Origin: a virus
IMG/VR virus record: IMGVR_UViG_3300025890_000171
Span: 1 to 22,912 of that record
Direction: 5' to 3' (one strand)
DNA length: 22,912 nt
The translations under genes and the position numbers were made by a program. Shown piece by piece: positions 5,578-13,487 of this stretch (position 1 is its first letter; each line of letters opens with the position of its first letter). The notes under the pieces are model-generated. The model did not search any database, was not told where the DNA came from, and saw nothing but the letters and a program-made list of their open reading frames with translations.

Positions 5578-6794
5578 TGGCACTCACCAAACCTCAAAAG
5601 AAAGTAATAAGTAACGAAGCAAGGTTTAGGGTTCTTATTACTGGTAGAAGATTTGGTAAAACATTCCTAGCGATTAATGAATTAGCTAAGTTTGCCAGTA
5701 AACCTAATCAAAGAGTTTGGTATGTTGCACCAACTTATAGACAAGCTAAAGCTATATGTTGGAATGTATTAAAAGAAAAAATGATATATCACAAATGGGT
5801 AAAGAACATAAACCATAGTGATTTGACTATTACACTCAAAAACAATTCAACTATTACACTTAGGGGAAGTGATAATGAGCAATCATTAAGAGGGGTTGGA
5901 TTGAATTTCTTATGTATTGATGAGTTTGCAGATGTAAGCCAAGAAGCATGGTTTGAGGTTTTAAGACCTACATTGTCAGATACAAAAGGTCATGCTTTAT
6001 TCTGTGGTAGTCCAAGAGGGTTTGGTAACTGGTCTTATGAATTATTTAAGCAAGGTGAAACCAATAAAGAGTGGGCAAGTTTTAAATATACGACTATTGA
6101 GGGTGGTAATGTAGATCAAGACGAAGTTGAGCAAGCCAAACAAGATTTAGATATAAGAACATTTCAGCAGGAATATGAAGCCACATTTGTTAATTATTCT
6201 GGAATGATCTATTACAATTTCAGTAGAGAAAGTAACATCATTGAAAAATATCAGAAAGAAACAGCAGTTTTACACATAGGTTTAGACTTTAACGTAGACC
6301 CTATGAGTGCTGTAGTTTGTATTATAGTTAATGAGAAAATAATAGTTGTTGATGAGATACAAATTTATTCGTCAAATACCCAAGAAATGTGTGATGAAAT
6401 AAAGAATAGATACAAAAATAAACAGATAGTTGTTTATCCAGACCCTAGTGCTAGACAAAGAAAAACATCAGCAGGTGGATTTACTGATTTAAGTATCTTG
6501 AAAAATGCAGGATTTGATGTAAAATGTAAAAATACAGCACCTTTAATTAGGGATAGAATTAATGCAGTTAATGCAAAATTAAAAAATGTTAATGGGAAAA
6601 ATAGTCTGTTTATTGTTAAATCTTGCAAAAATGTTATTAAAAGCATAGAACGACAAATATACAAAGAGGGAACTCATGTACCTGATAAAGATAGTGGGTA
6701 TGACCATATGAATGATGCTCTTGGCTATTTAATAGAGTTTAATTTCCCACTAAGACGTAATTTTGCACCTAGCCAACCTAAGAGGTGGAGTTAA
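5577..6794 (+). CDS. terL: Terminase large subunit
   Basis: A 405-residue packaging motor and nuclease. ATPase motifs: Walker A TGRRFGKT (22-29), Walker B FLCIDE (111-116, Asp115-Glu116) and the coupling motif CGSPRG (143-148). Nuclease domain, RNase H-like: GLDFNVDP (235-242, Asp237), VYPDPS (286-291, Asp289) and DHMNDAL (376-382, Asp376/Asp380), all expected metal ligands. It docks on the portal, pumps DNA into the prohead and cuts the concatemer. The length is typical of compact terminases. It overlaps TerS and the portal gene by one base each, so the three are translated together. Confidence 0.97.
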   Translation: MALTKPQKKVISNEARFRVLITGRRFGKTFLAINELAKFASKPNQRVWYVAPTYRQAKAICWNVLKEKMIYHKWVKNINHSDLTITLKNNSTITLRGSDNEQSLRGVGLNFLCIDEFADVSQEAWFEVLRPTLSDTKGHALFCGSPRGFGNWSYELFKQGETNKEWASFKYTTIEGGNVDQDEVEQAKQDLDIRTFQQEYEATFVNYSGMIYYNFSRESNIIEKYQKETAVLHIGLDFNVDPMSAVVCIIVNEKIIVVDEIQIYSSNTQEMCDEIKNRYKNKQIVVYPDPSARQRKTSAGGFTDLSILKNAGFDVKCKNTAPLIRDRINAVNAKLKNVNGKNSLFIVKSCKNVIKSIERQIYKEGTHVPDKDSGYDHMNDALGYLIEFNFPLRRNFAPSQPKRWS

Positions 6795-8212
6795 TGGATA
6801 GAGAAACACTTACACAAAAACATGATTTATGGCACTCAAATATAAGTAATTGGGAGTTTTATATAAGAAGCTATTTAGGTGGTAATGACTATAAAAATGG
6901 TTATTACTTACACAGATATGTTTTAGAATCGCCAGAAGAATATGACCAAAGAGTAAGGCATACACCCCTTGATAATCATTGTAAGAATGTAGTCCAGATA
7001 TACACCAGTTTCTTATGGAGAGTACCACCATCAAGAGATTATGGTGATTTAGATAATGAGCCACAATTAAGTTCATTTATTCAAGATGCTGATTTAGATG
7101 GTAGGTCATTTGATTCAGTTATGCGAGAAGTCCAGATGAATGCTAGTATTTATGGTAATTGTTGGGTTGTAGTTGATAAGCCACAATCTAATGCAAAGAC
7201 TAGAGCCGAAGAACTGGCACAAGATATTAGACCTTATATTTCAATATATACACCAGAAAACATAGTTAATTGGAATTATGCTAGATCAGCTAGTGGAAGA
7301 TTTTATTTAGATTTACTGGTTATTGTTGAAGATATAAATGCAGATAGAGCAATCATCAAAGTATTTACAGAAGAAACTATAACTACATATTCAGTTGAAG
7401 AATACGATCAACCAACATCAGAGGGTGAAGTTAAGTTATTAGAAGAAATACCTAACCCAATAGGAACTATTCCTGCTGTTAATGTTTATAATTTACGAGG
7501 TAATAAGCGACCTATTGGTATTAGTGATTTAGCTGATGTGGCACATTTGCAACAATCTATTTATAATGATTATTCCGAGAAAGAACAATTAATCAGATTA
7601 GCTAATCACCCAAGTTTAGTTAAAACACCTAATGTTGAAGCTAGTGCAGGTGCAGGTGCTATAATAGAAATACCAGAAGATTTAGATGCATCTTTAAAGC
7701 CTTATATAATACAACCTAGTGGTCAAAACCTAGATGGCATCATGAAGTGTATACAAAACAAAGTTGATGCTATTGATAGAATTACCCATATGGGTTCTGT
7801 TAGGGCAACTGGTACACAAATAGCTAGTGGAATTGCCTTACAAACAGAATTTCAACTTTTAAATGCTAGATTATCAGAAAAAGCCGATTATTTAGAAAAT
7901 GCAGAAGAACAAATCTGGGGTTTATTTGCTAAATGGCTAGATAAACAATGGAATGGTTCAGTTAATTATCCAGACACTTTTGATATTAGAGATTGGGCAA
8001 ATGACCTGCAATATCTACAAATGGCTAAAGCATCTGGCATAAAATCAGAAACCTTTAATAAAGAAATAGATAAGCAAATAGCAGAAGCAGTAATAGATGA
8101 TAACGAAACTATGAAAACTATTAATGAAGAAATAGATGCTGTAAGAACTGTTAGAGGGCAATTCCAGACAACCGAAGTAGAGGGTCAAACAGTTGGCGAG
8201 GAAAGTTCCTAA
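6794..8212 (+). CDS. Portal protein
   Basis: A 472-residue protein directly after TerL. The start is ATG 6794 with GGTGGAG at 6784-6790; a GTG at 6785 lies within that ribosome site and is unlikely. The N-terminal part (DLWHSNISNWEFYIRSYLGG, then EEYDQRVRHTPLDN) and the phrase VYNLRGNKRPIGISDL resemble portals of the DUF4055 type. An Asp/Glu-rich C-terminus follows long helices (about residues 340-400), expected for the portal stem and wing. Twelve copies should form the ring at the capsid vertex through which DNA passes. Assignment rests on size, position and overall pattern. Confidence 0.88.
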   Translation: MDRETLTQKHDLWHSNISNWEFYIRSYLGGNDYKNGYYLHRYVLESPEEYDQRVRHTPLDNHCKNVVQIYTSFLWRVPPSRDYGDLDNEPQLSSFIQDADLDGRSFDSVMREVQMNASIYGNCWVVVDKPQSNAKTRAEELAQDIRPYISIYTPENIVNWNYARSASGRFYLDLLVIVEDINADRAIIKVFTEETITTYSVEEYDQPTSEGEVKLLEEIPNPIGTIPAVNVYNLRGNKRPIGISDLADVAHLQQSIYNDYSEKEQLIRLANHPSLVKTPNVEASAGAGAIIEIPEDLDASLKPYIIQPSGQNLDGIMKCIQNKVDAIDRITHMGSVRATGTQIASGIALQTEFQLLNARLSEKADYLENAEEQIWGLFAKWLDKQWNGSVNYPDTFDIRDWANDLQYLQMAKASGIKSETFNKEIDKQIAEAVIDDNETMKTINEEIDAVRTVRGQFQTTEVEGQTVGEESS

Positions 8213-8366
8213 AGATAAAAAGACCAAGATACCTAAAAAATATCTATCTGGTTTAAAAGGTGCAAAAAGAAATGCTAGAGCAACCTTATTGAAACAGATT
8301 AGTTCTTTGTATAAGGCAGGTGCAAGAATACCAATGGCATTATTAAAGAAAAGGAATAAGTCTTAA
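8193..8366 (+). CDS. Very basic 57-aa protein in the head cluster
   Basis: A short gene starting at TTG 8193 inside the end of the portal gene, with a GAGGGT site (8180-8185) seven bases upstream. It reads MARKVPKDKKTKIPKKY..., continues with SGLKGAKRNARATLLKQIS and ends RNKS. More than a quarter of the residues are Lys or Arg and there is almost no acid, so it should bind nucleic acid or pack inside the head. Small proteins of this kind, with a PKKYL..GA..NA pattern, are familiar to me from marine phage head clusters, without known function. Its stop overlaps the next start (TAATG), which supports it being a real gene. Confidence 0.7.
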   Translation: MARKVPKDKKTKIPKKYLSGLKGAKRNARATLLKQISSLYKAGARIPMALLKKRNKS

Positions 8367-8629
8367 TGGCAGTCAAAAGAAAACCTTTATCAGCTAGAAC
8401 TATTGCAACACTTAAAGCAAAAGCAAAAAAATCGAAATTATTTAATTTAACAGATTTAAAAGCTAGTTTTCGCAGGGGTCAAGGTGCTTTTCTTTCATCT
8501 GGTTCAAGACCTAGAATACCTATGTCAGCATGGGCAATGGCTAGGGTTAATAAACTAATTAGTCGTGGAAAGTCTGGTACATTTGATAAAGATATTATTA
8601 CAAGAGCCAGTAAAAGGAAAAAGAAATGA
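8366..8629 (+). CDS. Basic 87-aa protein, DUF5824-like
   Basis: An 87-residue, strongly basic protein (MAVKRKPLSARTIATLKAKA, a middle RRGQGAF..G.RP, then WAMARVNKLISRGK and an end in RKKK). The order KPLS, RGxGA, W-A-M-A-R-V-N matches a small family of phage proteins of unknown role that I recall as DUF5824. It sits between portal and a probable virion protein and overlaps both neighbours (TAATG, ATGA), so it belongs to the head operon. High positive charge suggests an internal head or DNA-contacting role; this is inference. Confidence 0.7.
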   Translation: MAVKRKPLSARTIATLKAKAKKSKLFNLTDLKASFRRGQGAFLSSGSRPRIPMSAWAMARVNKLISRGKSGTFDKDIITRASKRKKK

Positions 8630-9339
8630 GTTTTGCCAGTATAAATAATGCACCATTTGGTTTAGCTTTACAAAAAGGCGAAATAAACAGATTTGGTGGT
8701 ATTCATAAGTTTGGACTTAACACAGCAGTTGGAACTTCTTTTGAAACTATTTGGGATGGAAATAATACTTACACATATCCATCTTCAGCAGGAACAGCCA
8801 CAGTAACATCTTCTAATACATCAGCAGATAATGCAGGAACAGTTGAAGTTGAGGGTTTAGATGCAAATTATGATGTAGCCACAGAAACTATTACAATCGG
8901 TGGAAGTGCAGGGAGTACATCATTCATAAGAGTTTATAGAGCAGTAATGAAAACTGCTAATACTGGTAATGCTAATGTTGGTGATATAACAATTACAGTT
9001 TCAAGCACAGCAGTTGCAAAAATTCAAGCAGGATATGGGCAAAGTCTAATGTGTGTTTATACTGTGCCAAGAAATTATATTGCTTATCTTATGCAAATAG
9101 ATATAGGCAGTTCTAAAGATTTAGAAAATGAAATAAGATTTATAACTAAAGAAATATCAAATGGTAATGTATGGAATACAAGGGCATTTATTACAACTAG
9201 AGGTGGCTTTATGGAAAAGAATTATGTCATACCAGTTAAAATATCAGAAAAAACAGATATTGAATTAATTGCTAAAGCTAGTGCAACATCTTCAATTTCT
9301 GGTGGGTTTGAACTTGTTTTACAAGATTTACAAGAATAA
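8626..9339 (+). CDS. Probable virion surface or head protein, 237 aa
   Basis: A 237-residue protein rich in Thr, Ser, Gly, Ala and Val with little charge, as in beta-sandwich virion proteins. Residues about 45-90 (YPSSAGTATVTSSNTSADNA...) look like an exposed beta/loop region. The C-terminal half (GYGQSLMCVYTVPRNYIAYL, then TTRGGFMEKNYVIPVKISEKTDIELIAKA) is a pattern I have seen in marine phage structural proteins, often beside the portal. It may be a decoration or head fibre protein. It starts within the previous gene's stop (ATGA) and has an AAAGGA ribosome site. No enzymatic motif is present. Confidence 0.6.
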   Translation: MSFASINNAPFGLALQKGEINRFGGIHKFGLNTAVGTSFETIWDGNNTYTYPSSAGTATVTSSNTSADNAGTVEVEGLDANYDVATETITIGGSAGSTSFIRVYRAVMKTANTGNANVGDITITVSSTAVAKIQAGYGQSLMCVYTVPRNYIAYLMQIDIGSSKDLENEIRFITKEISNGNVWNTRAFITTRGGFMEKNYVIPVKISEKTDIELIAKASATSSISGGFELVLQDLQE

Positions 9340-9362
9340 CCTTATAAGAAAATGATGCACAT

Positions 9363-9482
9363 ATGGAAAAGCCAAAAAAAATATGTGTAATTTGTAAGGT
9401 GTTTTTAATAGAGGTTTTGAAAGATGTTTATAAATGCCCAGTATGTAAGGCAATAGTTAACGAAAGATTAAATGATAGGTAA
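9363..9482 (+). CDS. 39-aa zinc-ribbon-like miniprotein
   Basis: A short reading frame MEKPKKICVICKVFLIEV..., with C8-x2-C11, 13 residues, then C25-x2-C28 (KCPVCKA), and a Lys/Arg-rich end. The two CxxC knuckles fit a zinc ribbon. It fills most of the otherwise empty 181-base gap between two head genes. No good ribosome site lies before ATG 9363, which lowers confidence; coupling to the preceding gene, 23 bases away, is possible. It could bind DNA or another protein. The chance of two well-spaced CxxC pairs in a random 39-codon frame is low. Confidence 0.5.
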   Translation: MEKPKKICVICKVFLIEVLKDVYKCPVCKAIVNERLNDR

Positions 9483-9520
9483 TAATCCTGGGAAAAACCT
9501 AGTAAAAACAAGGACTTAGT

Positions 9521-9808
9521 ATGGCATTATATAGAGGTAGAAACGTAGCACTAAATAAACCATTTAGATTGTCAGCAACCGAATCTAAAAGAAAAAAGTT
9601 TGGGGTTTATGTTAAGAATAAATCTACTGGTAATGTTAAAAAGGTTACATTTGGTGCTAGGGGAATGACCATAAAGAAAAACATACCTGCAAGACAAAAG
9701 TCTTTTTTAGCTAGAATGGGTGGGGTTTTAAAAGAAGTTAAAGGGCAAAAGACACTTTCACCTGCTTACTGGTCAATAAGGGCATGGAAAAAGAACTTTC
9801 CATTATAA
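9521..9808 (+). CDS. Basic 95-aa head-cluster protein
   Basis: A 95-residue, strongly basic protein: MALYRGRNVALNKPFRLSAT, a core FGVYVKNKSTGNVKKVTFGA, MTIKKNIPARQKSFLARMGG, and an end PAYWSIRAWKKNF. I recall related small proteins in head clusters of cyanophages and other marine phages, with a shared core K-F-x-V-Y-V-K-N..G-N-V-x-K-V-x-F-G and a following A-R-x-K-S-F-x-A-R; their job is not established. The fold is likely a small beta sheet plus helix. An AAGGA ribosome site precedes the ATG and the MuF-type gene starts three bases after the stop. Confidence 0.65.
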   Translation: MALYRGRNVALNKPFRLSATESKRKKFGVYVKNKSTGNVKKVTFGARGMTIKKNIPARQKSFLARMGGVLKEVKGQKTLSPAYWSIRAWKKNFPL

Positions 9809-9811
9809 AAT

Positions 9812-11602
9812 ATGTCAAGAATTTTAGAAAAATTAGCCGATCAGCATGAAGAACGTATAATAAACGTATTGTATAAGCTAGAAGATGACGTAGTTAATGA
9901 AATTACCAGAGCCACAAAAGGTAACTTAGTTTCTCAAAGATTAGCTATCCAGTTACAACCCAGACTAAGAACCATAATTGAATCTACCTTTTTAAATGAA
10001 GCTGATTTACTAATTAATGATGATTATAATAAAATAGCGAAAGAAACATTAGATACTTTTGGTAAAATGCCTATTCCTGCAAAGTTTAAGAACCTAACAG
10101 ATGTAGATTTAGCAACCATCAATGCCTTGAAAACCCAATCATTTAGTGGCTTTGAAGATATAGCAGAACGATTTCTAAAGGTAATTAATGATGAGGTTTA
10201 CCAAAGTACAATAGCAGGTAGACCATTTAACGATATGGTTAGTAATATCAAATCACATATCAATGGAGTTTATAAATCCTCAAATACTCGTGAGATAAAT
10301 GAATTAGTTGATTTTGTTAACGAGAATAAATTTGATAGTGCAAAAAAAGCACAAGTAGAAGATGCAGTAAGGAAATTGCACACTCAATATGCGAGTGATA
10401 GGGCAGGAAACAATCTAAGACGTTATGCCAGTCAGATTGCTCACGATAGTGTTATGCAGTTTCATGGGCAGTTTACAGTAGCAAAAGCAAAAGAAGCAGG
10501 ATTAAATCATTTCACATATACTGGTACATTAGTCCGAGATAGTCGTGAATTTTGTGTAAATATGCTTAATAAGACACTCACAGAAGAACAAATTAGGGAT
10601 ATGTGGAACACTAGAGCATGGCAGGGAAAATCAACTGGAGACCCTTTTATTGTAAGGGGTGGTTATAGATGTAGGCATACTTGGATACCTACAGACCCTG
10701 CATGGGGTGAAGAAACAGTAGATGAAGTGCCAGATGAACCAGTAGTTGAGGAAGTACCACCACCACCAATAAAAAAGGGTAGAAGATCAACATTAAATAA
10801 TCCAGTTAAAGAAGAAGAAATTAATATTATATCAAGTGCTTCTGTTTTAGCTGATTTAAAAAAACAAATAACTAAAAATGCAAAAGATGAACGATACCCA
10901 CTTGATGCTAGAGGGTTGCCAGTATCTAGGTTCAGAACATCAAATGTTGGAAATGTAAAAGGTATTGAAAAATTAGATGATGAAATAGCAAGTCAATTAG
11001 GTGCTATTATGAAAGAGTTAGACGATTTAGCAGAATTATATAATGTTCCAAAACTTAGGTCTATAACTGTTGATGCAAGAAAAAAATCTTTAATGTCTAT
11101 GGGTGATGGTAATTTATATATAAACCCCAAATATTTTAATAGAAAAAATGTTGATGTAAAAACACAAAGAAATTTTAGAGATGTTTTTTTGGGCAAGGGT
11201 TATTACAAAACAGATCAAGATTTAGCTAATAATTTTAAACTTGGTGATAGTGTTGCTAAAGAAACTAGACGAAATTCTAATAGTTGGAAAAGACCACACA
11301 ATGCTTTTTACTATTTTAATGAAGAAATTGATAGATTAAGAAATATATTATATCACGAATTTGGTCATCAAGTTCACCAAATGAAAAATATGAAAGCCTT
11401 AAGAACTTTTGGTTTTGGTGAATTTGACATACCAGTTGAAGATGCTTTAAGAGGAAAAAATATTGGAGGTGGAGCATCAAGATATTCTTCTAAAAATAGC
11501 AAAGAATGGTTTACCGAAAATTTTAGTTTGTTTCACATGGGTAGAGAAGAATTAGTTGACCCAAAGTTTATAGAATTTTTAGAAAATGAGGTATTAAAAT
11601 GA
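9812..11602 (+). CDS. MuF-type head protein fused to a zinc metallopeptidase domain
   Basis: A 596-residue two-part protein. Residues 1 to about 300 are a MuF/SPP1 gp7-like minor head protein: long helices, then TYTGTLVRDSREFCVNMLNKTL (236-256) and GGYRCRHTWIP (283-293). An acidic, proline-rich linker (305-320, with four prolines in a row) leads to a C-terminal domain. Here LYHEFGHQVHQM (513-524) is an HExxH site (His515, Glu516, His519), and SKEWFTENF (563-571) supplies Glu565 or Glu569 as a possible third zinc ligand. MuF proteins enter the head with the DNA and some carry toxin or enzyme domains at this end. The domain could be an injected effector or a head-processing protease. GC content falls sharply in the C-terminal half. 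Confidence 0.85.
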   Translation: MSRILEKLADQHEERIINVLYKLEDDVVNEITRATKGNLVSQRLAIQLQPRLRTIIESTFLNEADLLINDDYNKIAKETLDTFGKMPIPAKFKNLTDVDLATINALKTQSFSGFEDIAERFLKVINDEVYQSTIAGRPFNDMVSNIKSHINGVYKSSNTREINELVDFVNENKFDSAKKAQVEDAVRKLHTQYASDRAGNNLRRYASQIAHDSVMQFHGQFTVAKAKEAGLNHFTYTGTLVRDSREFCVNMLNKTLTEEQIRDMWNTRAWQGKSTGDPFIVRGGYRCRHTWIPTDPAWGEETVDEVPDEPVVEEVPPPPIKKGRRSTLNNPVKEEEINIISSASVLADLKKQITKNAKDERYPLDARGLPVSRFRTSNVGNVKGIEKLDDEIASQLGAIMKELDDLAELYNVPKLRSITVDARKKSLMSMGDGNLYINPKYFNRKNVDVKTQRNFRDVFLGKGYYKTDQDLANNFKLGDSVAKETRRNSNSWKRPHNAFYYFNEEIDRLRNILYHEFGHQVHQMKNMKALRTFGFGEFDIPVEDALRGKNIGGGASRYSSKNSKEWFTENFSLFHMGREELVDPKFIEFLENEVLK

Positions 11603-11811
11603 GTGCATTAGTGAATGAAGCAGGTGATATTTTAGAAAAAAAAATAATAACTGTTCAAGATTATAAAAGATTTAGAGAAATAGGAAGAATAATTGAAGAT
11701 GGTGATAATTTATATTATTCTAGTTATGACGAGGGTATGTTTCAAAGGTTACCAGAGATAGCCAAAAAAGAGGGTAATTATGATTGGCTAGAGCCAGAAG
11801 ATGACGATTAG
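11599..11811 (+). CDS. Small acidic protein, possible immunity partner
   Basis: A 70-residue protein with about 18 Asp/Glu against 9 Lys/Arg, ending EPEDDD. It starts on the stop of the MuF-peptidase gene (ATGA) with a GAGG site upstream, so the two are co-translated. I know no family for it. Small acidic partners next to secreted or injected toxins are often immunity proteins, and its GC content matches the low-GC peptidase domain rather than the scaffold gene after it. Alternatives are a head accessory protein or an unrelated small gene. Confidence is high that it is coding and low for the immunity idea. Confidence 0.65.
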   Translation: MSALVNEAGDILEKKIITVQDYKRFREIGRIIEDGDNLYYSSYDEGMFQRLPEIAKKEGNYDWLEPEDDD

Positions 11812-11864
11812 TTGAAAATTAAAGAAGAAGATGCTATAAAGATACTACCAATATGGAGGTTTAA

Positions 11865-12566
11865 ATGGAAGAAAATCAAGTAGAACAAACTGCTGAAACT
11901 CAAGAAGAAGCACCACAAGTACAAGAACAGCCAACCAATACATTTACCCAAGATGAGGTTAATAACATTGTTGAAAGACGATTAGCCAAAGAAAGAGGTT
12001 CTATGTATAAGAAACTGGGTGTTGAAGATTTAGATATAGCTGTAAATGCTGTAAAGACACAAAAAGACCTAGAAGAAAAGCAAAGAATTCAAAAGGGTGA
12101 GTTTGAGGAAATACTTAAAACAAGAACCCAAGAGTTTAACAAAGAGAAATCAAACTTAGAAAATCAGCTAAAAGATATTAAGATTAATAAGTCTTTATTA
12201 TCATCAGCATCAAGAAATAAAGCTATTAATCCAGACCAAGTTGTAGAACTTTTAAAAAGCGATATTAAGTTAAATGAATCAGGTAATGTAGAAATACTTG
12301 ATAAATCTGGATTAGCAAGATATAACAAAATGGGTGAACTTTTATCCACAGACGAATTGGTTCAAGAGTTCTTAACACAAAACCCTCACTTCGTTAGTGC
12401 TACCCCTAGTGGTTCTGGCTCGGTGTCAAATGTGGATAGGTCAGAACTCAACAAACCTTTAAATTTGAGTGATTTAGATATGAACAATCCAACGGATAGG
12501 AAAAAATATTCTGAATATAGAAAAATTAGAGATTCCAAACCTAGTACGATTGTTTTGAATAATTAA
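11865..12566 (+). CDS. Capsid scaffolding protein
   Basis: A 233-residue protein just before the major capsid gene. The first 25 residues are Glu/Gln-rich and probably disordered. Residues 26-50 (NTFTQDEVNNIVERRLAKER) are a motif seen in many phage scaffolds. Residues 62-110 are a charged coiled-coil stretch (KDLEEKQRIQKGEFEEILKT, FNKEKSNLENQL). A Lys/Arg-rich C-terminus (about 208-228) is the usual capsid-binding end. It should form the inner core that shapes the prohead and then leave. GGAGG before the ATG is a strong ribosome site. No separate prohead protease is visible. Confidence 0.85.
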   Translation: MEENQVEQTAETQEEAPQVQEQPTNTFTQDEVNNIVERRLAKERGSMYKKLGVEDLDIAVNAVKTQKDLEEKQRIQKGEFEEILKTRTQEFNKEKSNLENQLKDIKINKSLLSSASRNKAINPDQVVELLKSDIKLNESGNVEILDKSGLARYNKMGELLSTDELVQEFLTQNPHFVSATPSGSGSVSNVDRSELNKPLNLSDLDMNNPTDRKKYSEYRKIRDSKPSTIVLNN

Positions 12567-12582
12567 ATGACATTAAATTTAT

Positions 12583-12588
12583 AAGGAG
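12583..12588 (+). promoter_or_regulatory. Strong RBS of the major capsid gene
   Basis: AAGGAG seven bases before ATG 12596. The 11 bases ATAAGGAGTTA (12581-12591) occur again, exactly, before the tail tube gene (15322-15332). Confidence 0.8.
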
Positions 12589-12595
12589 TTAAAAT

Positions 12596-13441
12596 ATGTC
12601 TAATGAAACAACCAGTTCAACCATTTCGGAACTATACACCGAGATAGTTGCAGAAGCATTATTCGTTGCAAATGAGCAGTCAATAATGAGAAACCTTGTC
12701 AGAAACTACACTATTGTAGGTGGTGGTAAATCAGTAGAAGTACCGATTTATTCAGCAGTATCAGCATCAGCAGTAAGTGAAGCATCAGACCTTTCAAACA
12801 CAGCTATAAACCCAAGTTCAGTTACTATAACAGCATCAGAAGTTGGAATTATGACAACACTAACAGACTTAGCAAGAAATTCAGCATCAAGAAATGTTGC
12901 AGGAGATATTGGTAGATTGTTTGGTGAAGCTATAGCTAAAAAAATAGATGCAGATTTGTCAGCATTATTTACTGGCTTTTCTACCCAAAAAGGTGGTGGA
13001 GCAGGTGTAGAGTTAACAATACAAGATTTATTTGAAGCAGGTACAGAGTTAAGAACAAACAATGCACCTCAAGCCTACTATGGTGTATTTCACCCAAAGC
13101 AAATCTTTAATGTTAAAAAAGCATTAACAAATACATTTGCAGGTTCAGCTAATATTCCAGACTTAGGTAATGATGCTTTAAGAAATGGTTTTGTCGGACA
13201 AATCGCAGGAATACAAATATTTGAAAGTTCAAATGTTGCTGTAGATGGTTCTGATGACTCTATTGGTGGTGTATTCTCTCAAGATGCTTTAGGTTTAGCT
13301 ATGATGCAAGACCTCAAGATTGAATCACAAAGAGATGCTTCATTAAGAGCAGATGAAATCGTAGCCACAGCAGTTTATGGAGTTGCAGAACTTCACGACA
13401 GCTATGGTGTTAAGCTAACAGCAGATAGTTTAGCAAACTAA
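12596..13441 (+). CDS. Major capsid protein (HK97 fold)
   Basis: A 281-residue protein between scaffold and connector genes. The N-terminal helix (TISELYTEIVAEALFVANEQ), a following glycine-rich strand (TIVGGGKSVEVPIYS), the EVGIMTTLTDLARNSA segment, a long helix (DIGRLFGEAIAKKIDADLSA) and an ending QDLKIESQRDASLRADEIVA plus YGVAEL fit the HK97-like capsid fold with the E-loop near the start and the P and A domains after. There is no N-terminal delta domain, in line with a separate scaffold gene. It forms the icosahedral shell. The strongest ribosome site in the window and a terminator right behind it suit high expression. Confidence 0.92.
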   Translation: MSNETTSSTISELYTEIVAEALFVANEQSIMRNLVRNYTIVGGGKSVEVPIYSAVSASAVSEASDLSNTAINPSSVTITASEVGIMTTLTDLARNSASRNVAGDIGRLFGEAIAKKIDADLSALFTGFSTQKGGGAGVELTIQDLFEAGTELRTNNAPQAYYGVFHPKQIFNVKKALTNTFAGSANIPDLGNDALRNGFVGQIAGIQIFESSNVAVDGSDDSIGGVFSQDALGLAMMQDLKIESQRDASLRADEIVATAVYGVAELHDSYGVKLTADSLAN

Positions 13442-13448
13442 TTTAACT

Positions 13449-13470
13449 AGGGAGGGAAACCTCCCTTTTT
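13449..13470 (+). terminator. Intrinsic terminator after the capsid gene
   Basis: GGGAGG (13450-13455) pairs with CCTCCC (13460-13465) around a GAAA tetraloop, extended by an A-T pair (13449 with 13466), and is followed by a T run (13466-13470). It starts eight bases after the capsid stop codon. It probably ends or weakens head transcription, so the tail genes would be read at a lower level or from another promoter. Confidence 0.9.
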
Positions 13471-13487
13471 ATCTAAGGATTTGTATT

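Noticed and set aside
1102-6787. Alternative upstream GTG/TTG starts at 1102, 4315, 4821 and 6785
   Set aside because: Each lies in, or directly next to, the ribosome site of a better ATG six to nine bases downstream; the ATG was used instead.
11812-11883. Short frame from TTG between the acidic gene and the scaffold gene (about 23 codons)
   Set aside because: It runs into the scaffold gene in another frame, has no ribosome site, and the GGAGG before ATG 11865 clearly serves the scaffold.
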